This document shows positions 53,501 through 62,500 of a DNA stretch of 64,000 bases, piece after piece. The DNA is taken from contig NC_089739.1 of the NCBI RefSeq assembly GCF_035083965.1, forward strand, positions 5,276,198 to 5,340,197, read 5' to 3'. The stretch comes from Branchiostoma lanceolatum (lineage: Eukaryota > Chordata > Leptocardii > Amphioxiformes > Branchiostomatidae). How positions within the stretch are numbered: position 1 is the first letter of the stretch; each line of letters opens with the position of its first letter. The translations under genes and the position numbers were made by a program. The notes under the pieces were generated by a model, which worked only from the letters and a program-made list of their open reading frames with translations, was not told where the DNA came from and made no database searches.

Positions 53501-56500
53501 CAAGATGGTCAAGTGTGGGTCGCCATCCGCCACTTTCCGATGCAGAAACCTAAGAAGCAAATGCTTTATCAACCATTTTGTCGAACTTGAATGTCAGGAG
53601 GTTCAATTATAACCTGAAATTAGCATGATGGATATCATGGCAATGATGTCAAAATCTAAAAAAGATTTAAAACTTTAGCAATTTCACCAAGCCAAATATA
53701 GACATCTACAAAATAATGCATTCATGTATTTAGATAGACATAAAGGCGGACGTAGTTGTAGGTACAAGATACAGTATTCTGAGTGTATGTATCATGTGAC
53801 TGTAGGAGCATCTTAACTGTCTCAAATTTCTTGGTAGTCCTAAATAGATTGCTTCTAACAACGCGTACAAATGGAGGTGCATAGTATGACAGGTCGATCA
53901 GTGTGATATAACCGGCTGCTACCACGCCGCGTGCCTTTCGGGACTGGTGTGTTACGCCGAATGACAGTTATACCGGCTATTTAGATACAGGTACAGATTG
54001 CTCTTTATGTGCAATGTGGAAGGCGAAAGTTCAGCCACAGAGGTGTTGGTGAATGGAACAAGCTACCACTTTCAATAAAAAATACTCCAAACAGTGTAAC
54101 GTTTAAGAAGATGTTGAAACAAATGAACTGACCTCTGACCTCACCTTACGACAGGAACGGAATATGGACTACGAGTATGGATTATGGCTCTGTAAATTTT
54201 GTATGTATCGGTGTATATGTATTTTAGACTTATGTTTTTGTACTGATTGTATTGTGTTATCCAGGGCCCCACTGCAAAGCAGTGTAGTGGACTGAGTTGG
54301 GTCACCCTGGCAAAATAAAACAGAAACAAACAAACAAACAAGCATGACGTGATGGAAAACAAAAAAACAGACACTTGCCATATTATTTAGACGAGCTTGC
54401 TGTGCCTCGTAGCCAGGTGTTTCACTTAACGCGGTGACGTAACTATCAGGAACCCATCTACTCGACAGGCCTACACCCTGGTAAGGTCCTGCCATCAAAC
54501 CACCATGACGGACCGGTAAACCTAGGACAGTGAACAATTGCATCAGGTGGGTAAGTCACAAAACTATTTGTACTTCAACAACGTACTATTTGTTAGAATC
54601 GAACACTAATGGAGATCTTGATACAAAACAAACAAGTGTGTTATGTACACCGACGTTTTGATGACCGTCTGTCACCTTCCTATGGGCAAATCTGACTGGT
54701 TCACTTTGCACTGCAGCTATAGGTGTCGCTGCTTACAGATGCAGTTCCAAAAGTAAAGTATTTACATTTGTATATTGATAAATCAATGAACGATTTGTTT
54801 TTGTCAGGTTAATATAAAGCGATGTAGTTTTTGTACTCTTTCGTTATTTTGTACGACTTCACTTTCATTTGCGGAGAAATTCGCATACCACAATCTCATT
54901 TTAATTTCGTGTCATGTATAAATTTATGCAGCATATAATGTAATTATGTCAACAAAAGTAATGGTAGAAAATGTGTAGGTTTTTTATTTTGATGTTTTGG
55001 TAACTTGAGTCAAAAGAGAATAATGGGTACAATTTTCAACATCATGTAGTAGTAATGAAAATGTTCTATGCTACTACGTAATATATAGTTTTACCGTGTC
55101 AAATTAAAATCAAGCATATGTACACTAAATCTGATTTTTATCGATAACATGCACACAGCTACATGAAAGATATGACAATTAGTACAAAGAAAACAAATTT
55201 GAAATTCTTAGAATGTTCAATGAGAAACACTTTGGTCGCAGCACAACTAATCATTGCATTATCCAAGGATACAATCATTAACAGCCATGTTTTATCATTA
55301 TAGTCAAGCTATTGTTGATTTAACTTCGCAGAATTGAACTACACAGCTGCTAAATGGATTGTAAATGCAACACTCACCAACCCATCTAAACTCAGCTGTG
55401 AAGCCTGCAAACCCATGTGTGGTTCCGACGCTCACAAACCGGATGTAGACGTCACTTCCTGCGCTGTACATCCTAGGGGGTGGCTGGCCTCCAGAAACTG
55501 TCCCAAGAGAAGGCGCTGTGGAGTTGGGACCATCGTAGACTTCTACTCGGTCTGTTGTAGTTGCCGTTGTCGTCAATTCCCCTGATCAAGAAAGTAACCA
55601 TCATGCCGTATTTCGCAAATATATATTCAGAAACGCAATACAGAATTCCAATTTGTTAATGATAATATTCTATTGCAATTTCCTGCCCAAGGGCAAATTA
55701 AGAAGAATGAAAAAGAACATAACATATGATTATTCTGATATAAATATGAACCCTACAACTTAGCTAGTTTGGCTTGACCATTTTTCTATACATCTATTGT
55801 ACGTTTATGACCTTACTAGCAAAGTACAGGTAATGGTAATAAAGCAGAGGTACAATTACAGTGATATAAGAATATGATATCTTACTACATCTGCAATGAC
55901 TAAATGCATACTAGTATAATACGGTCTACCATGGTATCCTTACCCGATATCAATCTGCACGAAGACGGGTCTGGCAACAATGAAATCATTCCCAAACCGT
56001 TGAAATATTATCTATCATATCATAGAATCATTCTTAGCTGTGATTTTCCATAGGTGACGCTATGTAATAATTATGCACACATAAAAGTCTGCACCTACCG
56101 TGTCTTTTAATTTTTCATGTTGCTGAATAAAACAATTTTTGAAAATGTTACTTACCAGTCGATCCCACTTGGAATGGAGGCTCGAATGTCAGTTCGATGA
56201 CGAAGCCCTTTTCGGCGTGAATCAGCCATCCGCAGTCGTGCTGTCCGCTGTAACTGTTGGGGTAGCCGGGTGACGTAATGGTGCCAGCCGGTTGGGTGAT
56301 GGTCTTCATACAGGGACATTCCACCTGGGAAACTACGTAAAAAGCATCAACGTTACGTTTTGAACACTGAAAGTGAGAATCAACTTGGTATTCTATATTG
56401 ATTTGATTTCCGACTATATATATGCATACTCGACATCAAAATTGTGTACTTTACGTTACATAACTTTGAGGTATGCTGATACATGTATTATATGTCTTGG

Positions 56501-59500
56501 GCTTTCTGGGCTTTTGCACAGTTTCATTTATTTTTCATCAGTTAAAGTTACACCTTTTAGATTTTATATACATTTGTATTATGGAACCCAACAATAAACA
56601 GAAAAATATTAAAACAAGACTACATGTTGATATAACAGGGATATGTATGTACCAGTAAGGACCATCCAAAGCCTCCAACTTTCTAAAAAATAGATGTTAC
56701 AACAGTTGTAGAAAGTTTGAATTGATAGACTGTGTGTGACATATATTTAGATGTCTAGAGGACTACAGAACTGTTGGACAAAGCATGAATTTCCAGCAAA
56801 TTCTGCGCAAAAACATGATCGCTATTCATTGGGTAAAAAAAAAATGGAAACGTTGATCACAGCACTACGCGTACCTTTACTTTCCGATGGACAGTCGACC
56901 TTGACACCACTGATGACGTCAGAGGCATCGACCAATGATGTTGAAGACCACCCGTAACAACGCCCTGAGAAGCTAGCGGTCACGTATGTGGTGAGAACAA
57001 GTGTATACGTCATACACAGTGGTTCTTTTGCACAGGCCTGTTCACACGCAGCTTCGCTGTCTCCGAAATAGCCAAAGTTGAACACATTTGGCCGATCTTC
57101 AAATAGAGGGGTGCTCACCAAAGCGTTTCCTTTGTTGATCTGTTTTTGCCAACAAAACTTTTCAACTGCAAGAAAACCAGGTGAAATATGAATTTCTTTT
57201 GCACACCCAATATGTGTACATACAATTTAGATAAATACATAGATATATAGATTTATAATACTTCTGCTTGTAATGCCTATGAATACGCAAAACACTACTA
57301 TCAAAGAGCCCGGGTTATGAAACAATAGACCTAATTAGTTGTACTTTTAAAATACATTGGCATCTTTCAGCCGAACGTAGAAAGAAACAAAATAGCCCAC
57401 ACAGGATTCAAAGATGGAATGTAAGGTGTAAGCTGAGAACAAAACTACAGGTACTAAAGTAAAGATACACTGTAGGTCCGGAGACCTTAACAACAAAACA
57501 ATTTTCGACAGTAGAGATGCATCGATTAATTAAGAATTTCGAAACTATTTGAGGTTGATTTGAACACCTACCTGAATATCTGTAGTCTACGCAGCCCGGA
57601 CAGGAACAGTGACCCTGACTATTGCCACAATGATGGATGGCGGAACAACAAGGGTAAAGCCCAAAAGGGTCACACTTGGCCTGGACAGACGTGCCTTGCA
57701 GTGGATAGTCCGGTCCGCATCTGTAATCCCCTCGAACTTCAATCCTCTGCTCTTGACCGACCTCTGAAAATGAAGCAAAAATCGATATTCCATAATCTTG
57801 CAAAAACAACAAATGCAGGTTAATGTTGCTTTGGGGCGAGGGGTATTTACATGGTCATCTGTTAGATCACGTTACGTTAGGTTAATCATCGTCGGATTAA
57901 TTCACGCTAATAAAGTATGAATATATTGTATTGATGTCTTCAGAACATACATTTTGGTATCATTATGACGAAACCTTCAATGCCTCTTGCGCCTCGTTAC
58001 TCTTAGTTGGTCAAAGTAGATCGTAAAGTAATAAGAGGCCAAAGGAAGGAATCACACGTTATCCTTGCTATATGCGTGAGGTAGGTAATAGGTTTGCAAT
58101 AACAAATGTCTGTAAAATGTCTTATGCCACGGTCACAGTTGGAAAAAAGGGCCCCGTCGGGTAGTTCATGAGCTATTTCTTTGTGCACTTTCGCGCGTAA
58201 CCCTGGATTGTTTTTACTTGGGGTTAAAATCAACCTGGGACCCGGTAGCAAATAACAAATAGACGCCGTAAGCGGCAGTACACCGGGACAAATTGTTTGC
58301 TTCGGGGCCCGGCCGGGGCTCCACGATACCCCTACAGGCACTGGCACAATTTAGACCGTAGCATTAGAATAGTAAAGATTTGGACAAAAACGCCCCTTCA
58401 GTTCCAGAGCAAGCTGCTCGTGGGTGTCAAACCTACACTTCTTCTTCTTTACCTCAAAAACTATCTGTGCCATCAAAAAATCAAGACCATAGCACACCCA
58501 GGTCAAAAGATACAAAAATGGAATTTCTGCTGTAGTACCAAGGTCACATACCAGGGGGCCCCAAATCATGCTTGACCTTTGTCTTTCCAACACCTATCCA
58601 CATACCAAATATCATCGTCATCTATCCAGCGGTTCTTGAGTTATGTTGACTACAAAATTAACACAAATACACACAGAGACAGACACACACACAGACACAC
58701 CAAAAACAATATTTCCATTTTTCATGATAATCACACACCAATACACACACAGACAAACAAACAAACACAAAACAATATCTCCATTTTTCAAAATAATTAT
58801 AAAGGAGCATATTCGTACCTCCAACGTCATAGACAGATGACCACCATTTGCCACCGCAGATTTGATTGTCATTCCCTGTGCAAGGCGTCGCGGAGTGCCA
58901 GCGCCTGCGCCAATATCGGTAGTAGGACTGGTCAACAAGGGCCATGCCGCATCTGCAGTTGTTACCGCATTGAACCCCTGTATCAATACAATTTGAATAT
59001 TGAAAGATTCGCAGTGTTTTTATTATTATTTGTGTTTCCATATTATTACTTCTGTACTACAGAATCGCTTCACTTTTGTGGATCCTCACTCTAATAGTAT
59101 TAAAAATGCACATTGCATTTCACAGTCTACCTGATCACCATAATACACAAACAATGGTATTCCTTAAGCAGTATTGTTAACATTTTTCAGTAGCAGAACA
59201 GATAAACATGTATAGCGAAGTGGGCAGAACGGACCATGTGCTAACTTTCCCTACATGATTTGTACCATGTATATGTAGTGATTTACGTTAATAGTACTCA
59301 AATGATGTAATTTGTATCTCTCGTATATTCCATCTGAACCTTATCTCCACTCTTATGACCTCAATGAAAAGCGGCCTGCAGGCAGTTTTGAGCTTCTCGT
59401 GAATAAACAAAGGTTCAAACAAACAAACAAACAAACAAACAAACAAACAAACAAAGATAAAACACCTGCATAGCGATATCCTCCCTTCCTGCAGTGTTCC

Positions 59501-62500
59501 GCACAGAACTCCAAAGTCATCACGTCGGATTTCACCTCGTGAAAGAAATGATCTAGATGATTGTGCCACCAGTGAGAGAAACCAACATACTCGAGTTTGA
59601 TGCTGTCCACTAAGTAATTAAAAAATATGAAATTAGTCAATATGGGGAGCATATAGATCAGTGGCATTAGGGGATAAACTTACCAATGTAATACATGGAT
59701 GAGCCATGTAAAAAACAATCACTTCGAAACACATTTACCTACATTTCAAACCTCAGGTCTTTACCCCACCGCAAAGCTGGCTTTGTTAGGTTTGTTTTGA
59801 AACACCTGCATTTTAAAGAGCTACAGCCAGAAAATTGAATGATACCAGGATCTCACCCCTGTTCTAATGCGTCAGTCCAGCCAGTGATGAAGCAGATCCA
59901 TATTAATCAGGGGTCAATTACAGGTCAAAACATGGCAAAGGTCGCAAATTTTGGCAAATTAAAAAAAAGATACTTTCTTTTGTCCTCCCTAGCAGAAAAC
60001 TGAACCTTTGTAATCAAATGCCGGTGAAGACGAGAACTGTTTACAAATCAGGGGCCTTCACCTTTGACCTTGCACATCTGGACTTGGAATCATGAACGAG
60101 CTTATTATTTGCATGACGTACCCCTTACGGGCGAGTCCAAGCTGCAAAACCCTCCTGACGAAGCCATTGGTGGTAAAGTTGCCTCTGTTGCTTTAACCGG
60201 TTCGCTGATGCCTCGTTCACCAACTGCAACAACAGTGAAACTGTACTCCGTCGAGCGTCGAAGTCCGTCTACTGTCAGACTCGTGGTGTCTCCTGGCAAT
60301 GTTTTGTTTTCGACGTCATCACATTTTGCGTAGGTGACGTCGTAAAACAATGGGGTCGGCCTCGGAGTGTTCCACATGAGAGTGAGGCTCTTCTCAGCCA
60401 CAAGAGCAAATTCCACATCAAGAGGGCGATCTTTGAAAAAACAGAGGACGCAAAAATGATTTGATGTCATTCATTACTAACAGTGAGGTAGAACTTCTAT
60501 GTAGTCTAGGAGGAGATTCTCAGTAGAGGCCGAGAAACATATAACACACTGTAAACAATCAATCCAGTACATAGAATAATAGCTTGATGTCACGATCATG
60601 GTTTGGGATCATGGTATGATTCAGTCGGGTTATAGGACTCTTCATGCAAATGTAGGTAGAGGCAAATCAATTACTTATGACATATTCTTTTATATAAACA
60701 GTGATGTTGGATTCTGCCTTGTGGCTATTTTCTACATTTGTGAATAAATAATATATCAATGCTCCAACCTGAGATCCGATCATACATGTTGCCGATTGAT
60801 AAGGAACGTTTCTGCTCGGCTGAGCAGATCCTAGTTTTCAATGCGCAGGTTGAGTGTGTGCTGTACTGGAACGAGAGACATGTGGGCTCTGCACAACAGC
60901 GTTCTGCACAGAACTGAAGAGAAACGCCCTGGTGTGAGACTATGTCCCACCCCACGCAGTCACGCCCGGGAATGTGCCGAAACGTTGATGCTCCACACGT
61001 TTCTCCTGAAAAATTAGAAAAAAAGTTGATACAGAGCAACTCTCAAGCGCAATAATTCATTAAAGCTCCACGTGCACACCTCATTGATCCATTGACATAA
61101 AGACTACAACATTGCCACATTCCATTCAAACTACAAAACCACCAACTGTCAGAAAGTAGGCCTCTTTTCCTGTTATGTTGAGGTTACCGGTTTTAATTGA
61201 GCTAAACACTACTGACTGAGAACAAAAGTGAAATACATGTACTGATTCATCCTTCAAAGTTCGACACGTAGGCATCCTTTCCGGTTGAGGGTGGGATTAA
61301 ATTAAATACTACTGACTGAGAACAAAAGGGAAATACATGTACTGATTCAACCTTCAAAGTTCGACACGTAAGACTCCTGTTGAGGGTGGAATAAGATTAA
61401 ACACTACTAATTGAGAACAAGACAAACTGAAACACTGATTCAGCCTTACCTTTCTTCGTCTCCGACTGCTGCTGCAGCACCACCACATTCCCGGAACCAA
61501 GGTGAGCCGACAGGAAGATGTTGTACAGCTTCCCGGAATGGAGATTGTCCAGCGTCATCGTTGACTGGTCAGAGGTCAGCAGGGGGCAAACATCGGTGAC
61601 CAGATCGTTGTCGCCCTCCCGATAACTCAGACGGTAATAGGACGGGACCTCGGTACCAGTCCATGATACGGTCAGAGCGGTTTCTGCTACGTCAGTCACA
61701 GACAGCTCCCAGCCCTCTAAAGATCCTGTGAGCAGAAAGCGAAATTTTAGTATAGTGCACACAGATTTCTATTTTTTTTCTGTTTTAGGTTCTTTAAATT
61801 ATTTTTTTCATTAAAAACTAAAATTGGTCTGCTGGTTGTTTTCATTGAGATTATGAAGGAACAGGTAAGGTTATAACAAAATATAGCAAATATTACATGA
61901 TTGAATTACTAATAATACTATAATGAAATAGTCCTAAAATTCCATAATCCTGTATCCTTATACATACATAAGATAACGACAAAAAAGCATAGCAAAATGA
62001 AGGTTGGGGTATTGTCCGTGTCCGTGTCCGTTCGGGACATTTGCCATTAAAGGTAACAGCACATGTCCCGAGTAAGGTAAAAACAGTTAACGTTGATAGA
62101 ATCAATTCTAAACGTTTGATCAGCTGTTGTTGCTGACGTTACCTCGCCTAAACTCGAAGTGATCACAGGTTGCATCGTCGACAAGACGAGCGCCGGCGGT
62201 ATCTCTGGTCGCCGAACTGAAGACACATTCCCGAGTCGTTCCACTTGTCACGTAATTGAATGACCTGCACATAAAAGTAGTTTTATTTCAAATGTAGATT
62301 GGCAAAACATATGTAAATATGTTATGTATATACTTTCAAAGTAAATACTGATACAGACAAGCTGGGCATGTACTAAGGATGCCAGAAGACAGGATCCCCA
62401 AAGTTGCCCTGAACTGGAGGCCAACAGGAAAGAGGAAAAGAGGCAGACCAAAGATCACATGGAGGAGAACAGTGTCAGACGACCTGGCGGCCATGGGTAT

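Noticed and set aside
58125-58335. GC-rich stretch as a promoter or CpG island
   Set aside because: It lies deep inside the polycystin-like gene and resembles decayed repeat sequence (GGTCACAG start); no supporting signal was found.
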